NCBI RefSeq assembly: GCF_017591435.1
Contig: NC_059272.1
Coordinates: forward strand, 1,780,792-1,844,791
Source of the DNA: Portunus trituberculatus
Taxonomy: Eukaryota > Arthropoda > Malacostraca > Decapoda > Portunidae
Reading direction: 5' to 3'
Length of the DNA: 64,000 nt
A program made the translations under genes and the position numbers. Below, in pieces: positions 63,984 to 64,000 of the stretch. The notes under the pieces are model-generated. The model was given only the letters and a program-made list of their open reading frames with translations. It was not told the DNA's origin and made no database searches. Every line of letters starts with the position of its first letter. Positions within the stretch are counted from its first letter, which is position 1.

Positions 63984-64000
63984 TACATCGCCAGAATAGT

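Overview
The window looks like nuclear DNA of an arthropod, most likely a decapod crustacean (crab-like). This is inferred from very long dinucleotide and trinucleotide arrays, tRNA-headed SINEs, jockey/CR1-type non-LTR retrotransposons, hAT elements, TTAGG-type telomeric motifs and long repeat-filled introns. No species can be named from sequence alone. No bacterial operon, CRISPR array or rRNA was seen.

Left part (1-29 kb). A block at 1665-10976 recurs almost unchanged at 20905-28708. Both copies carry the same satellite, SINEs, microsatellites and a 299-bp terminal coding exon of an ABHD1/3-like alpha/beta hydrolase. Copy 1 also holds a GC-rich intronless locus: a membrane-anchored protein-kinase ORF (6355-7335, minus) placed 3' of an unrecognised 282-aa ORF (7371-8219, minus). 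The matching part of copy 2 is a 500-N gap, so a second kinase locus may be hidden there. Copy 2 alone contains a 5'-truncated non-LTR element with a 14-bp target-site duplication, and copy 1 shows the empty site. Between the copies lies a nest: a 953-bp non-autonomous hAT inside a 4.6-kb hAT with an intact 621-aa transposase, inside the 3' UTR of a truncated retrotransposon. A second, broken hAT gene lies at 12.2-13.5 kb.

Middle (29-36.7 kb). SINEs, microsatellites and unassigned sequence. Part of this may be 3' UTR of the next gene.

Right part (36.7-62.5 kb, minus strand). One complete host gene, sorting nexin 14 (SNX14). I traced 18 coding exons whose phases agree throughout and give 941 residues: two N-terminal membrane segments, PXA, RGS, PX and Nexin_C. 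Intron features include a GC-AG intron, a donor site that is the first unit of a (GT)n array, a tandem array that has copied the exon-14 acceptor about nine times, and a 203-bp MITE about 40 bp upstream of the exon-6 acceptor.

A TTAA-flanked MITE family of about 213 bp is scattered across the window. The 3' end (62.5-64 kb) is the SNX14 upstream region followed by a degenerate satellite with MITE insertions.
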